A stretch of DNA of 64,000 nucleotides. Origin: Pseudomonas alloputida. GTDB lineage: Bacteria; Pseudomonadota; Gammaproteobacteria; Pseudomonadales; Pseudomonadaceae. The position numbers and the translations under genes were made by a program. The notes under the pieces are model-generated. The model was not told the origin of the DNA and did no database searches. It saw nothing but the letters and a program-made list of their open reading frames with translations. The stretch is from assembly GCF_021283545.2 (NCBI RefSeq), contig NZ_CP128540.1, forward strand, positions 5,492,501 to 5,556,500, written 5' to 3'. Shown piece after piece: positions 38,128 through 49,898 of the stretch. The first letter of the stretch is position 1; every line of letters starts with the position of its first letter.

Positions 38128-40233
38128 TTAGACGCCCGAGGCCTTGGCCGCAGGGACGTCTTTGATCGACAGCTTGATACGGCCGCGGTTGTCCACGTCC
38201 AGTACAAGCACTTCAACTTCCTGGCCTTCCTTGAGGATGTCGGTGACTTTCTCGACGCGAGCATCGCTCAGCATGGAGATGTGCACCAAACCGTCCTTGC
38301 CAGGCAGGATGTTGACGAAGGCGCCGAAGTCGACAATGCGCTCAACCTTGCCGACGTAGATCTTGCCGATCTCGGCCTCAGCGGTGATGCCCAGGATGCG
38401 CTGCTTGGCAGCATCTGCCGCTTCCTTGGTTTCGCCGAAGATCTTGATCGAGCCGTCGTCTTCGATGTCGATCGAAGCCTTGGTCTCTTCGCAGATGGCG
38501 CGAATGGTGGCGCCGCCTTTACCGATGACGTCACGGATCTTGTCGGTGTCGATCTTCATCGCGATCATGGTCGGGGCGTTGGCCGACAGTTCGGTACGCG
38601 ACTGGCCAATAACCTGGTTCATCTGGCCGAGGATGTTCAGGCGCGCTTCCAGGGCTTGGCCCAGGGCGATTTCCATGATCTCTTCGGTGATGCCGTTGAT
38701 CTTGATGTCCATCTGCAGCGCGGTGACGCCTTTGGCGGTACCGGCTACCTTGAAGTCCATGTCGCCCAGGTGGTCTTCGTCACCCAGGATGTCAGTCAGG
38801 ACTGCGAACTTGTCGCCTTCCTTGACCAGGCCCATGGCGATACCGGCAACCGGCGCCTTCATCGGCACACCGGCGTCCATCAGGGCCAGGGAAGCACCGC
38901 AGACCGAAGCCATGGAGCTGGAACCGTTGGATTCGGTGATTTCCGAAACCACGCGGATGGTGTACGGGAACACGTCAGCAGCAGGCAGCATGGCCTGAAC
39001 CGAACGGCGGGCCAGACGGCCGTGGCCGATTTCGCGACGGCCAGCACCGCCCATGCGGCCACACTCACCTACCGAGAACGGTGGGAAGTTGTAGTGCAGC
39101 ATGAAGGGGTCTTTCTTCTCGCCTTCGAGGGTGTCCAGCAGCTGGGCATCACGGGCAGTACCCAGGGTCGCAACGACCAGGGCCTGGGTTTCGCCACGGG
39201 TGAACAGTGCCGAACCGTGAGTTTTTGGCAGCACACCCACTTCGATGTTCAGCGGGCGTACGGTCTTGTTGTCGCGGCCGTCGATACGTGGCTTGCCGTT
39301 GACGATGTTTTCGCGAACGGTGCGGTATTCGATTTCGCCGAAGATCTCTTTTACTTCGGAAGCCGAAGGCTGGCCTTCTTCACCGGAGAACTTGGCAACC
39401 GCCTGGTCACGCAGCTCACCCAGACGCGCGTAGCGGTCGGCTTTGACGGTGATGGTGTAACCCTGCGAAACCGCTTCGCCGAACTCGGCGCGGATAGCAT
39501 TGAACAGCTCGGTGTTGGCAACGGCAGGTTTCCAGTCCCAAGTCGGCTTGCCAGCTTCGGCAGCCAGCTCTTTGACAGCCTGGATAACAGCCTGGAATTC
39601 GTCGTGGGCGAACAGTACGGCACCCAGCATCTGGTCTTCGGTCAGCTCTTGAGCTTCCGATTCAACCATCAGTACAGCGTCGGAGGTACCGGCAACGACC
39701 ATGTCCAGGCTCGAGGCAGCCAGTTGCTCATAGGTCGGGTTCAGCAGGTAGCCAGTGCTTTCGTGGAAGGCAACGCGGGCAGCGCCGATCGGGCCTTCGA
39801 ACGGAATGCCGGAAATGGCCAGGGCAGCCGAGGTACCGATCATCGCAGCGATGTCCGGGTCGGTCTTCTTGCTGGTGGAAACCACGGTGCAGACGACCTG
39901 CACTTCGTTCATGAAGCCTTCCGGGAACAGCGGACGGATCGGACGGTCGATCAGGCGCGAGGTCAGCGTCTCTTTCTCGGAAGGACGGCCTTCACGCTTG
40001 AAGAAGCCACCTGGGATCTTGCCAGCGGCGTAGGTCTTTTCCTGGTAGTGAACCGACAGCGGGAAGAAACCCTTGCCTGGATCAGCCTGTTTGGCGCCTA
40101 CCACAGTCACCAGCACGGTGACGTCGTTGTCGACGGTAACCAGCACGGCGCCGGTTGCCTGACGGGCAATACGGCCCGTTTCGAGAGTGACGGTCGATTG
40201 ACCGAACTGGAAAGTCTTGATTACCGGGTTCAC
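38128..40233 (-). CDS. pnp: Polyribonucleotide nucleotidyltransferase (PNPase)
   Basis: The product (701 residues) is the phosphorolytic 3'-5' exoribonuclease of the degradosome. It has two RNase PH domains (about 10-230 and 320-545; [15 protein letters not shown] segment [18 protein letters not shown]), then KH ([19 protein letters not shown], about 555-615) and S1 ([20 protein letters not shown], about 620-690). It starts with GTG, with AGGA 4 bases upstream. It is the last gene after rpsO. A long imperfect stem-loop lies about 100 bases upstream, in the place where E. coli pnp mRNA carries its RNase III-dependent autoregulatory hairpin. Confidence 0.98.
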   Translation of the reverse strand: MNPVIKTFQFGQSTVTLETGRIARQATGAVLVTVDNDVTVLVTVVGAKQADPGKGFFPLSVHYQEKTYAAGKIPGGFFKREGRPSEKETLTSRLIDRPIRPLFPEGFMNEVQVVCTVVSTSKKTDPDIAAMIGTSAALAISGIPFEGPIGAARVAFHESTGYLLNPTYEQLAASSLDMVVAGTSDAVLMVESEAQELTEDQMLGAVLFAHDEFQAVIQAVKELAAEAGKPTWDWKPAVANTELFNAIRAEFGEAVSQGYTITVKADRYARLGELRDQAVAKFSGEEGQPSASEVKEIFGEIEYRTVRENIVNGKPRIDGRDNKTVRPLNIEVGVLPKTHGSALFTRGETQALVVATLGTARDAQLLDTLEGEKKDPFMLHYNFPPFSVGECGRMGGAGRREIGHGRLARRSVQAMLPAADVFPYTIRVVSEITESNGSSSMASVCGASLALMDAGVPMKAPVAGIAMGLVKEGDKFAVLTDILGDEDHLGDMDFKVAGTAKGVTALQMDIKINGITEEIMEIALGQALEARLNILGQMNQVIGQSRTELSANAPTMIAMKIDTDKIRDVIGKGGATIRAICEETKASIDIEDDGSIKIFGETKEAADAAKQRILGITAEAEIGKIYVGKVERIVDFGAFVNILPGKDGLVHISMLSDARVEKVTDILKEGQEVEVLVLDVDNRGRIKLSIKDVPAAKASGV

Positions 40234-40331
40234 GGTTTCCTACCTTTTTCAGTGGCTCTTGGGGGAACTGGTTTCTTGCGAATTCTTGGGCAGAACGGGG
40301 AATCGGCCCCATTGACCGTCCAGATACAACA

Positions 40332-40393
40332 CGAGGCTGGGAGCCTGGCACCAAGCGGAAAAACCGCTCAGCATTGCCAGGCTGCCAACCTCG
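40332..40393 (-). promoter_or_regulatory. Long stem-loop in the pnp leader, candidate RNase III site
   Basis: The arms 40332-40350 and 40375-40393 pair at 18 of 19 positions (one G-U, one C-C mismatch). Between them AGCGG/CCGCT (40354-40358, 40364-40368) adds an apical stem. The structure lies about 100 bases before the pnp start. Its size and position match the RNase III-processed hairpin of E. coli pnp; the function here is inferred. Confidence 0.65.
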
Positions 40394-40483
40394 GAGATAC
40401 GCGTGAAGTGCCCAACGGCAGCGCTGCAAAACAGCCCTGCCGAAGCCTGCGACACCCCACGCACACCACTGACCAGGCCGCTA

Positions 40484-40753
40484 TTAGCGACGCAGGCCCA
40501 GGCGACCGATCAGGGCGCTGTAACGAGTGGTGTCTTTGCCCTTCAGGTAATCCAGCAGCTTACGACGCTGGTTGACCATACGGATCAGACCACGACGGGA
40601 GTGGTGGTCTTTGTCGTTGGCCTTGAAGTGGCCTTGCAGCTTGTTGATGTTGGCGGTCAGCAGAGCAACCTGCACTTCCGGGCTACCGGTATCGCCGGCG
40701 GCTTGCTGATATTCGGCAACGATCTGAGCTTTTTCTTCAACGCTGAGGGCCAT
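40484..40753 (-). CDS. rpsO: 30S ribosomal protein S15
   Basis: The product (89 residues) binds the central domain of 16S rRNA early in 30S assembly. The sequence is typical from [12 protein letters not shown] to the C-terminal RLGLRR. Key RNA-contacting segments ([41 protein letters not shown]) are intact. AGGAGA precedes the ATG at 40753. The rpsO-pnp order is conserved across proteobacteria. A 20-base near-palindrome about 18 bases upstream of the start may be the S15 autoregulatory site. Confidence 0.98.
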   Translation of the reverse strand: MALSVEEKAQIVAEYQQAAGDTGSPEVQVALLTANINKLQGHFKANDKDHHSRRGLIRMVNQRRKLLDYLKGKDTTRYSALIGRLGLRR

Positions 40754-40771
40754 GTGGCTTCTCCTGATAAC

Positions 40772-40791
40772 GGATCCCGCATGCGGGGTCC
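40772..40791 (-). promoter_or_regulatory. Near-palindrome in the rpsO leader
   Basis: GGACCCCGCA-TGCGGGATCC on the minus strand pairs at 9 of 10 positions and ends 18 bases before the rpsO ATG, just upstream of its ribosome-binding site. It is a candidate S15 translational operator, though a plain leader hairpin is also possible. Confidence 0.45.
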
Positions 40792-40900
40792 AATAGGCCA
40801 GGGACAAATCCCTGTATTAATAAAAAAGGTGTGACCGTGCCTACTGACAGCCACCCTTGATGCCGTGGGGCTCGGCAACTGCCTGACCCCGCGGTTTCGG

Positions 40901-41818
40901 TCATTCCGACCGAATCAGCCGACGCGGCGCAATGCGCCCGTCTTCGCTCACTTCACCGATACCGATGAAGCGTGCATTGTGATCCTGCACCCGAACCATG
41001 CCAAATTGTGGCGCGTCCGGCGCGCGTACCGCCTGGCCATGCAGCCAGTAGAACGCACTGTGTTCCGACAGGCTGACCAACGGCCAGTCCTGCAGCCCGC
41101 TGTCCGACGGCATCAGGAAGCGGTCGAGCGCTTCGTTACCACCTTCGGCATGGGCCTGTTCGAGTTCCTCGAGGGTGACCGTCTGTGCCAGCGCAAAGGG
41201 CCCTGCCTGGGTCCTGCGCAGCTCGGCGACATAGGCCCCGCAACCAAGGGCTTCACCGATATCCTCCACCAGCGTGCGGATATAGGTGCCTTTGCTGCAT
41301 CCTACGCTCAGCCGTGCACGGGTGCCTTCGCACTCGAGCAACTCCAAGCGGTTAATAGTAACAGAACGCGCCTCGCGCTCCACTACCTCTCCTGCACGTG
41401 CCAGCTTGTACAACGGCTGGCCGTCACGCTTGAGCGCCGAGTACATAGGCGGTATCTGGCTGATCGGGCCGCGAAAACGTGGCAGCACTGCTTCGATGTC
41501 GGCGCGACCAACGGTCACGTCGCGGGTCTGCAGCACCTCACCCTCGGCATCGCCGGTGTTGGTAGTCTGCCCCATCTGCATGACGGTTTCGTAGCCCTTG
41601 TCGGAATCCAGCAAGTACTGCGAAAACTTGGTCGCTTCACCGAAGCACAGCGGCAACACGCCGGTCGCCAGCGGGTCGAGGCTACCGGTATGGCCGGCCT
41701 TTTCCGCATTCAGCAGCCAACGCACTTTCTGCAAGGCGGCATTGGACGTGAAGCCCAGCGGCTTGTCGAGCAGGATGATGCCGCTGACATTGCGGCGGAT
41801 ACGTTTGACCTGGGCCAC
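40901..41818 (-). CDS. truB: tRNA pseudouridine(55) synthase
   Basis: The product (305 residues) makes pseudouridine 55 in the T-loop of tRNAs. The catalytic aspartate is Asp48 in [17 protein letters not shown], and [16 protein letters not shown] is the second family signature. A C-terminal PUA-like domain follows. The start is GTG with AAGGAG 6 bases upstream, 3 bases beyond the rbfA stop, so the two are coupled. It is part of the rimP-nusA-infB-rbfA-truB-rpsO-pnp cluster. Confidence 0.97.
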   Translation of the reverse strand: MAQVKRIRRNVSGIILLDKPLGFTSNAALQKVRWLLNAEKAGHTGSLDPLATGVLPLCFGEATKFSQYLLDSDKGYETVMQMGQTTNTGDAEGEVLQTRDVTVGRADIEAVLPRFRGPISQIPPMYSALKRDGQPLYKLARAGEVVEREARSVTINRLELLECEGTRARLSVGCSKGTYIRTLVEDIGEALGCGAYVAELRRTQAGPFALAQTVTLEELEQAHAEGGNEALDRFLMPSDSGLQDWPLVSLSEHSAFYWLHGQAVRAPDAPQFGMVRVQDHNARFIGIGEVSEDGRIAPRRLIRSE

Positions 41819-41821
41819 CGC

Positions 41822-42220
41822 TTACTCCTTGGTGTCCGACTCGTCGGCATCCTTGTGCAGGCGGTCTTCGGCCACTGCACGCTCGATCAGCGCCGACAGG
41901 TGCACACCACGGCTGACACTTTCATCGAAATGGAAGTGCAGCTGCGGCACGCTGCGCAGTTGCATCGAACGCCCCAGGTGCAGACGCAGGAAGCTGGCGG
42001 CGCTATTCAATGCCTTGAGCGACTGCTGCACGGCATCCGGGGTTTCCTCGCCCATGACGGTGATGAACACCTTGGCATGGCCCAGGTCACGGCTCACGTC
42101 CACGGCGGTGATAGTCACCAGACCGACACGCGGATCCTTGACTTCGCGACGGATCAGCTCGGCCAGCTCGCGCTGCATCTGATCGCCAATACGTTGGGTA
42201 CGGCTATATTCTTTGGCCAT
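41822..42220 (-). CDS. rbfA: 30S ribosome-binding factor A
   Basis: The product (132 residues) is a KH-fold protein that helps mature the 5' end of 16S rRNA in late 30S assembly and in cold adaptation. It starts [19 protein letters not shown], with the conserved ISxxxx-like segment [21 protein letters not shown] and [12 protein letters not shown] near the end. It lies between infB and truB. A longer upstream in-frame extension exists but lacks the family N-terminus. Confidence 0.97.
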   Translation of the reverse strand: MAKEYSRTQRIGDQMQRELAELIRREVKDPRVGLVTITAVDVSRDLGHAKVFITVMGEETPDAVQQSLKALNSAASFLRLHLGRSMQLRSVPQLHFHFDESVSRGVHLSALIERAVAEDRLHKDADESDTKE

Positions 42221-42336
42221 TCTTGCTACCTGTAACTTAAAGCGGCAAACGCCCGGACAGACGAATGCCTGACCGGGCGCTACCTGAAGAGGTACCGCAA
42301 GCCGCCCTGTAGCAGGCGCTTGCGGCTCGCTCGCCC

Positions 42337-44877
42337 TTAAAGGGTACGAGCCACCTGGACTTTCTCGAAGACTTCGATCTTGTCGCCGACCTTGACGTCG
42401 TTGTAGCTCTTGACGCCAATACCGCACTCCATGCCCGAACGGACTTCGGAAGCATCGTCCTTGAAGCGACGCAGCGATTCCAGCTCGCCTTCGAAGATCA
42501 CAACGTCATCACGCAGTACGCGAATCGGACGGTTGCGGTACACGGTACCCTCGATGACCATACAGCCAGCGATGGCGCCGAACTTCGGCGAACGGAACAC
42601 GTCACGTACTTCGGCGACACCCAGGATGTTCTCGCGAACATCGCTGCCGAGCATGCCGGTCAGGGCCTTCTTGACGTCTTCGATGATGTCGTAGATCACG
42701 TTGTAATAACGCATATCCAGACCTTCCTGCTCGACGATCTTGCGCGCACCGGCATCGGCACGCACGTTGAAGCCGAACAGTACTGCATTCGAAGCCAGCG
42801 CCAGGTTGGCATCGCTCTCGGTGATACCACCGACGCCACCACCAATCACGCGCACTTGCACTTCGTCGTTGCCCAGGCCGCCGAGCGAACCCTGCAGCGC
42901 TTCCAGAGAACCACGCACATCGGTCTTGAGAACGATGTTGAGGGTTTTCTTCTCTTCCTGACCCATGGTCTCGAAGATGTTTTCCAGCTTGCCGGCGTGA
43001 GCACGGGCCAGCTTGACCTCGCGATACTTGCCTTGACGGAACAGGGCAACTTCACGGGCTTTCTTCTCGTCGGCAACCACGGACAGCTCGTCACCGGCTT
43101 CCGGAGTACCGTCCAGGCCGAGGATTTCGACCGGGATCGACGGGCCAGCTTCCTTCACAGGCTTGCCGTTCTCGTCGAGCATGGCGCGAACGCGGCCATA
43201 GTTGGAACCGCACAGGACCATGTCGCCCTGACGCAGGGTACCGTCCTGAACCAGGATGGTCGCGACCGGGCCACGGCCCTTGTCCAGGCGCGATTCGACG
43301 ACCACACCACGACCTGGCGCGGTTGGGGTAGCGGTCAGTTCGAGGATCTCGGCCTGCAGCAGAACGGCTTCGAGCAGCTCGTCGACACCGGTACCCATCT
43401 TCGCCGAAACCTTGACGAACGGCGTGTCACCACCCCAGTCCTCAGAGGTAACGCCTTCTACGGACAGCTCGTTACGGATGCGATCGAGGTCAGCACCTGG
43501 CTTGTCGATCTTGTTCACCGCAACGACCAGCGGAACACCGGCTGCCTTGGCATGCTGAACGGCTTCGCGGGTTTGTGGCATCACACCGTCGTCCGCCGCC
43601 ACCACCAGGATGACAATGTCGGTCGCCTTGGCACCACGGGCACGCATCTGGGTAAACGCAGCGTGACCTGGGGTATCGAGGAAGGTGACCATGCCGCGGT
43701 CGGTTTCCACGTGGTAGGCACCGATGTGCTGGGTGATACCACCGGCTTCGCCAGCGGCAACCTTGGCACGACGGATGTAGTCGAGCAGCGAGGTCTTACC
43801 ATGGTCAACGTGACCCATGACGGTAACCACCGGCGCACGCGACTCGGTCTGGCCTTCGAACTTCAGCGATTCGGCCAGGGAGTCTTCCAGGGCGGTATCG
43901 CTGACCAGCGTGACCTTGTGGCCCAGCTCTTCGGCGATCAGCTGAGCGGTTTCCTGGTCGAGCACCTGGTTGATGGTAACCGGGGTCCCCATCTTGAACA
44001 TGAACTTGACCACTTCAGCGCCCTTGACGGACATCTGGTTGGCCAGCTCGGAGACCGTGATGGTCTCGCCGATGGTCACGTCACGGATGACGGGGCCAGT
44101 CGGGTTCTGGAAGCCGTGCTGATTACGCTTTTTCAGCTTGCTCTTGCCACCACGACCACGACGAGCGCCATCGCTCTCTTCGTCGGTAGTGCGCGGAGCA
44201 GCACGCGGAGTCGGCGCCTTTTCCTTCTCCTTGACCTTGACCTTGATCGACACACGAGGCGCTTCGCCACGACGACGGTCGTCATCACGGGTACGGCTTT
44301 CGTTGCGACGGGTCTCGTCTTTCTTGCGCTCGGCAGCACGGGCTGCGGCGTCTTCAGAGGCCGGGGCGTCTGCGACTACCGGGGCCGGAGCAGCGACCGG
44401 AGCAGCGGCAGGAGCCGGCTCTGGCTTGGCAGCAGGCGCAGGGGCGGCGGCTGCGGAGCCGGCGGCCTGACGGCGAGCCTGCTCTTCGTTGCGCTGGCGA
44501 ACTTCGGCCTCGACCTTGTCGCGAGCGGCATTTTCAGCCGCGCGGCGCTCATCCAGCTCACGCTTCTGCTCAGCCTGGATTTCTTCAGGGCTGCGCTGAA
44601 CGAAAACTTTCTTCTTGCGTACTTCTACGCTGATGCTCTTGCTACCGGCGACACGCAGGGTGCTGGTGGTTTTGCGCTGCAAGGTAATCTTGCGCGGCTC
44701 TTCCGCCTTGCTCTTGTGGCTGCTTTTCAAATGAGTCAGCAAGGTCTGCTTCTCATTGTCGGTCACTACCTGACCGGCGTCGGTGTGCGGCAGACCTGCC
44801 TCACGCATCTGCTGCAGCAGGCGCTCTACCGGTGCCTCGACCTCTTGGGCCAGTTCTTTCACCGTGACTTGCGTCAT
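42337..44877 (-). CDS. infB: Translation initiation factor IF-2
   Basis: The product (846 residues) positions fMet-tRNA on the 30S subunit and promotes subunit joining. It has an N-terminal IF2 domain (1 to about 55), a long low-complexity charged and Ala/Pro/Glu-rich linker (about 90-250), then the GTPase with G1 GHVDHGKTS (about 355), DTPGHAAFT and NKID, then the C-terminal domains that bind initiator tRNA. In E. coli, internal starts yield shorter isoforms; whether this happens here is unknown. The initiator tRNA gene lies about 2 kb upstream on the same strand. Confidence 0.98.
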   Translation of the reverse strand: MTQVTVKELAQEVEAPVERLLQQMREAGLPHTDAGQVVTDNEKQTLLTHLKSSHKSKAEEPRKITLQRKTTSTLRVAGSKSISVEVRKKKVFVQRSPEEIQAEQKRELDERRAAENAARDKVEAEVRQRNEEQARRQAAGSAAAAPAPAAKPEPAPAAAPVAAPAPVVADAPASEDAAARAAERKKDETRRNESRTRDDDRRRGEAPRVSIKVKVKEKEKAPTPRAAPRTTDEESDGARRGRGGKSKLKKRNQHGFQNPTGPVIRDVTIGETITVSELANQMSVKGAEVVKFMFKMGTPVTINQVLDQETAQLIAEELGHKVTLVSDTALEDSLAESLKFEGQTESRAPVVTVMGHVDHGKTSLLDYIRRAKVAAGEAGGITQHIGAYHVETDRGMVTFLDTPGHAAFTQMRARGAKATDIVILVVAADDGVMPQTREAVQHAKAAGVPLVVAVNKIDKPGADLDRIRNELSVEGVTSEDWGGDTPFVKVSAKMGTGVDELLEAVLLQAEILELTATPTAPGRGVVVESRLDKGRGPVATILVQDGTLRQGDMVLCGSNYGRVRAMLDENGKPVKEAGPSIPVEILGLDGTPEAGDELSVVADEKKAREVALFRQGKYREVKLARAHAGKLENIFETMGQEEKKTLNIVLKTDVRGSLEALQGSLGGLGNDEVQVRVIGGGVGGITESDANLALASNAVLFGFNVRADAGARKIVEQEGLDMRYYNVIYDIIEDVKKALTGMLGSDVRENILGVAEVRDVFRSPKFGAIAGCMVIEGTVYRNRPIRVLRDDVVIFEGELESLRRFKDDASEVRSGMECGIGVKSYNDVKVGDKIEVFEKVQVARTL

Positions 44878-44904
44878 GCACTTCTCTCCTCAGGCCGCGC
44901 CTAA

Positions 44905-46386
44905 TTACTCGAACCAGTGGGCTCGGGCGGCCATGATCAACTTGCCGGCACGCTCTTCGTCGATGCCGTCGATGTCGAGCAGATCGTCGATCGACTGCTC
45001 GGCCAGGTCTTCGCGGTTAACCACGCCGCGCACCGCCAGTTCAGCCGCCAGGTCTTTGTCCATGCCCTCAAGGGAGAGCAGGTCTTCGGCCGGGTGGGCG
45101 TCTGCCAGTTTTTCTTCGGTAGCGATGGCCTTGGTCAACAAACGGTCCTTGGCTCGAGCGCGGAGCTCATTGACGATGTCTTCGTCAAAGCCATCGATGT
45201 TGAGCATTTCTTCCAACGGTACGTAGGCAATTTCTTCAAGGCTGGTGAAGCCTTCGTCGACCAGCACTTGGGCCAGCTCCTCGTCGACTTCCAGTTCCTC
45301 GATGAAATTGCGCAGGATGTCACCGGTTTCGGCCTGTTGCTTGGCCTGGATGTCCTTCTCGGTCATCACGTTCAGGGTCCAGCCGGTCAACTGACTGGCC
45401 AGGCGAACGTTCTGACCGCCACGGCCAATGGCCTGGGCCAGGTTGTCCTCGGCGACGGCGATGTCCATGGCATGGGCATCTTCATCAACGATGATCGCCG
45501 CGACTTCAGCCGGCGACATGGCGTTGATGACGAACTGCGCCGGGTTATCGTCCCAAAGGACGATATCCACACGCTCACCACCCAGCTCCCCGGATACGGC
45601 CTGGACGCGCGAACCACGCATGCCGATGCAGGCACCTTGCGGGTCGATACGCTTGTCCTTGGAGCGGACGGCAATCTTGGCTCGCGAACCCGGATCACGG
45701 GAAGCAGCCATGACTTCGATGAGGCCCTCGGCAATTTCCGGCACTTCAATGCGGAAAAGCTCGATCAGCATCTGCGGCGCGGTGCGCGACAGGATCAGCT
45801 GTGGGCCACGGTTTTCGGTGCGAATTTCCTTGAGCAGCGCACGCAGGCGCACACCAACACGGAAGGTTTCGCGCGGAATGATGTCTTCGCGAGCCAGCAA
45901 GGCCTCGGCGTTGTTGCCCAGGTCAACGATGACGTTGTCGCGGGTAACCTTTTTTACGGTACCGGAGATAATCTCGCCAACGCGCTCACGGTAGGCATCG
46001 ACCACCTGGGCACGCTCGGCCTCACGGACCTTCTGCACGATGACCTGCTTGGCGGTCTGGGCGGCAATACGACCGAACTCGATGGACTCGATCTTCTCTT
46101 CGATCACGTCACCGACCTTGGCTTCAGGGTGGGTGTCCTTGATCTTGTCCAGCCAGGTCTCGATCGCCGGATCATCAAGATCGGCTTCGTCGACCACGGT
46201 CCAGCGACGGAAAGTCTCGTAGCTACCGGTGTGGCGGTTGATTTCCACACGTAGGTCGACTTCGTCTTCAAAACGTTTTTTGGTTGCAGTGGCCAGGGCC
46301 ACTTCCAGCGCTTCGAAAATGACGCCGGGCGGTACACCTTTTTCGTTGGATACCGATTCAACAACCAGCAGTACTTCTTTGCTCAT
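44905..46386 (-). CDS. nusA: Transcription termination/antitermination factor NusA
   Basis: The product (493 residues) modulates pausing, termination and antitermination of RNA polymerase. In order it has an N-terminal polymerase-binding domain (1 to about 125), S1 (about 130-200; [21 protein letters not shown]), two KH domains (about 205-345; [19 protein letters not shown]) and two acidic helix-hairpin-helix repeats at the C-terminus (about 365-490). The start at 46386 gives the conserved [10 protein letters not shown]. It lies between rimP and infB as in most bacteria. Confidence 0.98.
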   Translation of the reverse strand: MSKEVLLVVESVSNEKGVPPGVIFEALEVALATATKKRFEDEVDLRVEINRHTGSYETFRRWTVVDEADLDDPAIETWLDKIKDTHPEAKVGDVIEEKIESIEFGRIAAQTAKQVIVQKVREAERAQVVDAYRERVGEIISGTVKKVTRDNVIVDLGNNAEALLAREDIIPRETFRVGVRLRALLKEIRTENRGPQLILSRTAPQMLIELFRIEVPEIAEGLIEVMAASRDPGSRAKIAVRSKDKRIDPQGACIGMRGSRVQAVSGELGGERVDIVLWDDNPAQFVINAMSPAEVAAIIVDEDAHAMDIAVAEDNLAQAIGRGGQNVRLASQLTGWTLNVMTEKDIQAKQQAETGDILRNFIEELEVDEELAQVLVDEGFTSLEEIAYVPLEEMLNIDGFDEDIVNELRARAKDRLLTKAIATEEKLADAHPAEDLLSLEGMDKDLAAELAVRGVVNREDLAEQSIDDLLDIDGIDEERAGKLIMAARAHWFE

Positions 46387-46445
46387 CGTACGCCTCGCCT
46401 TGCGCAAGCCATTGGGCCCGGATAGTCCGCCGGGCCCGGCACGTC

Positions 46446-46904
46446 TCAGTCAAAACTGGGAATAATATTGGCCTTGTCGATCGAGTCGATCGGTAACAGG
46501 AACTCCTGGTTGTCCACCTGGACCACCACATCCTGCTCCTCCACACCGCGGAGAAGGCCCTGGAAGTTACGACGACCCTCGAAGGGTGAGCGCAGCTTGA
46601 TCTTCACTTGTTCGCCGGCATGCGAGGCAAACTGTTCCAGCGTGAACAGTGGGCGATCCATGCCTGGAGAAGACACCTCGAGGGTGTACTCACTGCTGAT
46701 TGGATCTTCCACATCGAGGATTGCGCTGGCCTGACGGCTGACTGCTTCGCAGTCGTCCACCAGAATACCGCCTTCCTTGTCGATGTAGATGCGCAGTACC
46801 GAATGCTTACCCTGGGAAACGTATTCGATCCCCCAGCACTGATAGCCCAGACCCTCGACAACCGGGGCCAACAAGGCCTGCAACTGTTCTAGCTTGCTCG
46901 ACAC
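46446..46904 (-). CDS. rimP: Ribosome maturation factor RimP
   Basis: The product (152 residues) is needed for 30S maturation. It has an N-terminal alpha/beta domain ([55 protein letters not shown]) and a C-terminal SH3-like barrel. The start is GTG at 46904 with GAGG upstream; in-frame extension further up would run into the tRNA terminator and is rejected. It is the first protein gene of the nusA operon. Confidence 0.95.
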   Translation of the reverse strand: MSSKLEQLQALLAPVVEGLGYQCWGIEYVSQGKHSVLRIYIDKEGGILVDDCEAVSRQASAILDVEDPISSEYTLEVSSPGMDRPLFTLEQFASHAGEQVKIKLRSPFEGRRNFQGLLRGVEEQDVVVQVDNQEFLLPIDSIDKANIIPSFD

Positions 46905-47000
46905 CTGAACCCCCTCGTGCATGCTGTGCAAATAAAAAATGGGCGAAGCGCCCATCCCTGAAAGCGCCGTAGGACAACGACGCCGAAACTGTTCGGTTAG

Positions 47001-47023
47001 CAAAAAGCCCCTGAAAAGGGGCT
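47001..47023 (-). terminator. Terminator-like hairpin between tRNA-fMet and rimP
   Basis: AGCCCC-TTTTCA-GGGGCT followed by TTTTT on the minus strand, 10 bases after the tRNA. It may attenuate read-through from the tRNA genes into rimP-nusA. Confidence 0.8.
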
Positions 47024-47033
47024 CCGCTGAAGC

Positions 47034-47110
<77 letters not shown>

Positions 47111-47176
47111 ACAAAGCTGGGGCAAAAGTATAAGACCGAACCCTGTTGAGGGTCAAATCCAAACATTCACCTACAA

Positions 47177-47200
47177 GAAAGCCCGCTAAAGCGGGCTCTC
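47177..47200 (-). terminator. Hairpin between tRNA-Leu and tRNA-fMet
   Basis: GAGCCCGC-TTTA-GCGGGCTTTC on the minus strand, 10 bases after tRNA-Leu. The T-tail is short (TTTC), so it may be a processing or partial termination site. Confidence 0.65.
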
Positions 47201-47210
47201 AAGCTTTAAT

Positions 47211-47296
47211 TGGTACCGAGAAGGGGACTCGAACCCCTACACCCTATGGGCACAACCACCTCAAGGTTGCGTGTCTACCAATTCCACCACCTCGGC
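47211..47296 (-). tRNA. tRNA-Leu (GAG anticodon)
   Basis: 86 bases with encoded CCA and a long variable arm typical of leucine tRNA. The anticodon loop reads CTTGAGG, giving GAG. The acceptor arms GCCGAGG and CTCGGT-ACCA pair with one wobble near the end. The order secG, tRNA-Leu(GAG), tRNA-fMet matches the secG-leuU-metY order of E. coli. Confidence 0.95.
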
Positions 47297-47317
47297 AATA
47301 CTACTACTTGAAACCCG

Positions 47318-47716
47318 TTACTTCTGCTCTTGAGCCGGAGGAGGTACATCACCCGTATTATTGGTGGTTTCGCTCTTCTGCTGTTGGAGCACCGGTACAT
47401 CATCATTAACTGCCGGTTTTTGCGGCTCTTTCACTTCTAGCACTGCTGGATCTGGAAGACCTGCTTGGCTAAGCTGGTGAGCTTGTTGCTTCGCGAAGTA
47501 TCCTAACCCAAGTGCTGTCAAAAAGAAAGTGGCAGCGAGTATAGCAGTTAATTTACTTAGGAACGTTGCAGAGCCTTGGCTCCCGAACACGGTGTTTGAG
47601 GCCCCCGCGCCGAAAGATGCACCTGCTTCAGCACCTTTACCCTGTTGCAACAGAACCAGCACTACAAGCGACAGCGCTGCCAACAGATGAAAAACAACGA
47701 TGACTGTTTCCAGCAT
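47318..47716 (-). CDS. secG: Protein-export membrane subunit SecG
   Basis: The product (132 residues) is the auxiliary subunit of the SecYEG translocon. Two membrane segments are seen (about 2-22 and 55-75), with the conserved [25 protein letters not shown] loop between. A long hydrophilic C-terminal tail (about 50 residues, Gln/Pro-rich) is typical of pseudomonad SecG and absent in short homologues. The ATG at 47716 gives the standard N-terminus. It lies 4 bases after tpiA. Confidence 0.96.
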   Translation of the reverse strand: MLETVIVVFHLLAALSLVVLVLLQQGKGAEAGASFGAGASNTVFGSQGSATFLSKLTAILAATFFLTALGLGYFAKQQAHQLSQAGLPDPAVLEVKEPQKPAVNDDVPVLQQQKSETTNNTGDVPPPAQEQK

Positions 47717-47720
47717 TTGT

Positions 47721-48476
47721 TCAGTTTCCTGCGGCGCGACAAATTGCACCGAATTCGTCTGCGTTCAGGGAAGCCCCACCAATGAGACCCCCATCGATAT
47801 CCGGCATGCCGAACAGTTCGGCCGCATTGGCCGCCTTCACGCTGCCGCCGTATAGCAACTGCACCTTCGCAGCCACTTCAGCATCTTCTGCCGCCAACTG
47901 GCCGCGGATGGCGGCGTGCACATCCTGGGCCTGCTGTGGCGTGGCCGTAAGGCCCGTACCGATGGCCCATACAGGCTCATAGGCAATTACTGCATCGGCA
48001 AAAGCCTTAACACCGAATGCTTCGATGATACTGCTTAGTTGACGCCCGACAACTTCGAGCGTCTTGCCAGCCTCGCGCTCCTCAAGGGTTTCCCCTATGC
48101 AAAGCACTGGCTTCAAGCCTTTGGCCTGGGCCGCTGCAAACTTGCGATTGAGCACTTCGTCGGTTTCACCAATAATCTGGCGACGCTCCGAATGGCCAAT
48201 CAACACCAACTTGCAACCTGCTTCAACCAGCTGCTCGGGAGCAACTTCCCCGGTCAGCGCACCCTGTTCGGGTTGTACAGCAGAATTCTGTGCGCCGACA
48301 GTAATTTCTTTACCTGCCAGGCCATCAATCACCTGATTGATGAACAAGGCCGGTGGAAATACGGCGACTTCCACTCCGCTCGGCAAGGCGAGATTACTCA
48401 AGCCTTTGGTCAGCTCAGCGACGCTAGCGCGGGTACCGTGCATTTTCCAGTTACCAGCTACCATAGGGCGACGCAT
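47721..48476 (-). CDS. tpiA: Triosephosphate isomerase
   Basis: The product (251 residues) interconverts glyceraldehyde-3-phosphate and dihydroxyacetone phosphate. The catalytic residues are visible: Lys11 (GNWKMHG), His95 (IGHSERR) and Glu167 ([11 protein letters not shown]). GAGG lies upstream of the ATG at 48476. It lies between glmM and secG on one strand with short gaps, so co-transcription is likely. Confidence 0.98.
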   Translation of the reverse strand: MRRPMVAGNWKMHGTRASVAELTKGLSNLALPSGVEVAVFPPALFINQVIDGLAGKEITVGAQNSAVQPEQGALTGEVAPEQLVEAGCKLVLIGHSERRQIIGETDEVLNRKFAAAQAKGLKPVLCIGETLEEREAGKTLEVVGRQLSSIIEAFGVKAFADAVIAYEPVWAIGTGLTATPQQAQDVHAAIRGQLAAEDAEVAAKVQLLYGGSVKAANAAELFGMPDIDGGLIGGASLNADEFGAICRAAGN

Positions 48477-48541
48477 GCTTTACCTCGTCGGTCAAAGTGG
48501 GCGCAGATCTTACCCAACCAGATCTGCGCTGGCAAGCGCCT

Positions 48542-49882
48542 TCAGACACAAACTTCGCCGACCAGTTTGGCCAGCGCTTCAGCATGGGCCCGCACCTGGC
48601 TTTCGTCCTCGCCCTCAACCATGACCCGCACCAACGGCTCGGTACCGGACTTGCGCAACAGCACACGACCCCGCCCCGCCAGCGCTTCGGTAACCTTGGC
48701 ACTGGCTTCCTTGACGGCGGGGTGCTCCAGCGGGTCGACCTTGCTGGCGCCAAAGCGCACATTGATCAGCACCTGCGGGCACTTGCGCAGGGCCTGACGG
48801 GCCTGGGCCAGGGTTTCGCCCCGGCGCTTGAGCGCCATCAGCACCTGCAGCGCGGCAATGATCGCGTCGCCGGTTGTGGTGTGGTTGCAGCACACGACGT
48901 GACCGGAGTTTTCACCGCCGACCAGCCATTCACGCTCCAACAGCTCGGCCATGACGTAACGGTCGCCGACCTTGGCTCGCACAAACGGGATGTCCAGGTC
49001 CTTGAGCGCCAGCTCCAGGCCCAGGTTACTCATCAGCGTACCGACCACCCCGCCTTGCAGCTTGCCATGTTCCTGCAGGTCGCGAGCAATGATGAACAGC
49101 AGCTCGTCACCGTCGACGATGGCGCCCGTGTGGTCGACCATCAGCACGCGATCGCCGTCACCGTCAAAGGCAATGCCGAGATCGGCATGTCCGACCAGTA
49201 CAGCGGCCTGCAGCGATTCGATGTGTGTCGAGCCGCAACCTTCGTTGATGTTCAGGCCGTCCGGTTGCGCATGCAGCACGGTCACGTCGGCACCCAGCTC
49301 ACGGAATACGCTGGGCGCAACCTTGTAGGTAGCACCATGGGCGCAGTCGACCACCAGCTTGAGGCCTTCGAAGCTGGTGCTGCTCGGCACACTGCTCTTG
49401 CAGAATTCGATGTAGCGGCCGGCGGCATCGTTGATACGCGAAACCTTGCCCAGCTTGCCCGACTCGACAACGGTCATCGGTTGGTCGAGCAGCTCTTCGA
49501 TCATCAGCTCGACCTCGTCCGGCAGCTTGGTGCCCTGGCCCGAGAAGAACTTGATGCCGTTGTCATCGTGCGGGTTGTGCGAGGCACTGATGACGATGCC
49601 GGCTTCGGCGTGGAAGGTACGCGTGAGGTAAGCGATGGCCGGTGTCGGCATCGGCCCGAGCAGCATCACATCGGCACCTGCCGCGGACAGGCCGGCTTCG
49701 AGTGCGGACTCGAACATGTAGCCGGAGATACGCGTGTCCTTGCCCACCAGCACGCGGCAATGGCCTTGCTTGCGGAAGGCCATGCCGGCCGCCCAGCCAA
49801 GCTTCAGCATGAAGTCAGGCGTGATCGGGTATTCGCCGACGCGGCCACGAATGCCGTCGGTACCAAAGTATTTTCTGCTCAT
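48542..49882 (-). CDS. glmM: Phosphoglucosamine mutase
   Basis: The product (446 residues) converts glucosamine-6-phosphate to glucosamine-1-phosphate for UDP-GlcNAc and cell-wall synthesis. The phosphorylated serine is Ser101 in [16 protein letters not shown]; the magnesium loop DGDGDR and the sugar-binding GGENSGH motif follow. The length is standard. It lies 16 bases downstream of folP, in the conserved ftsH-folP-glmM order. Confidence 0.98.
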   Translation of the reverse strand: MSRKYFGTDGIRGRVGEYPITPDFMLKLGWAAGMAFRKQGHCRVLVGKDTRISGYMFESALEAGLSAAGADVMLLGPMPTPAIAYLTRTFHAEAGIVISASHNPHDDNGIKFFSGQGTKLPDEVELMIEELLDQPMTVVESGKLGKVSRINDAAGRYIEFCKSSVPSSTSFEGLKLVVDCAHGATYKVAPSVFRELGADVTVLHAQPDGLNINEGCGSTHIESLQAAVLVGHADLGIAFDGDGDRVLMVDHTGAIVDGDELLFIIARDLQEHGKLQGGVVGTLMSNLGLELALKDLDIPFVRAKVGDRYVMAELLEREWLVGGENSGHVVCCNHTTTGDAIIAALQVLMALKRRGETLAQARQALRKCPQVLINVRFGASKVDPLEHPAVKEASAKVTEALAGRGRVLLRKSGTEPLVRVMVEGEDESQVRAHAEALAKLVGEVCV

Positions 49883-49898
49883 AGGGACTCCAATGCTC

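Noticed and set aside
40249..40464. A 71-codon frame between rpsO and pnp on the minus strand
   Set aside because: It reads through the structured pnp leader hairpin and lacks a ribosome-binding site and domain similarity.
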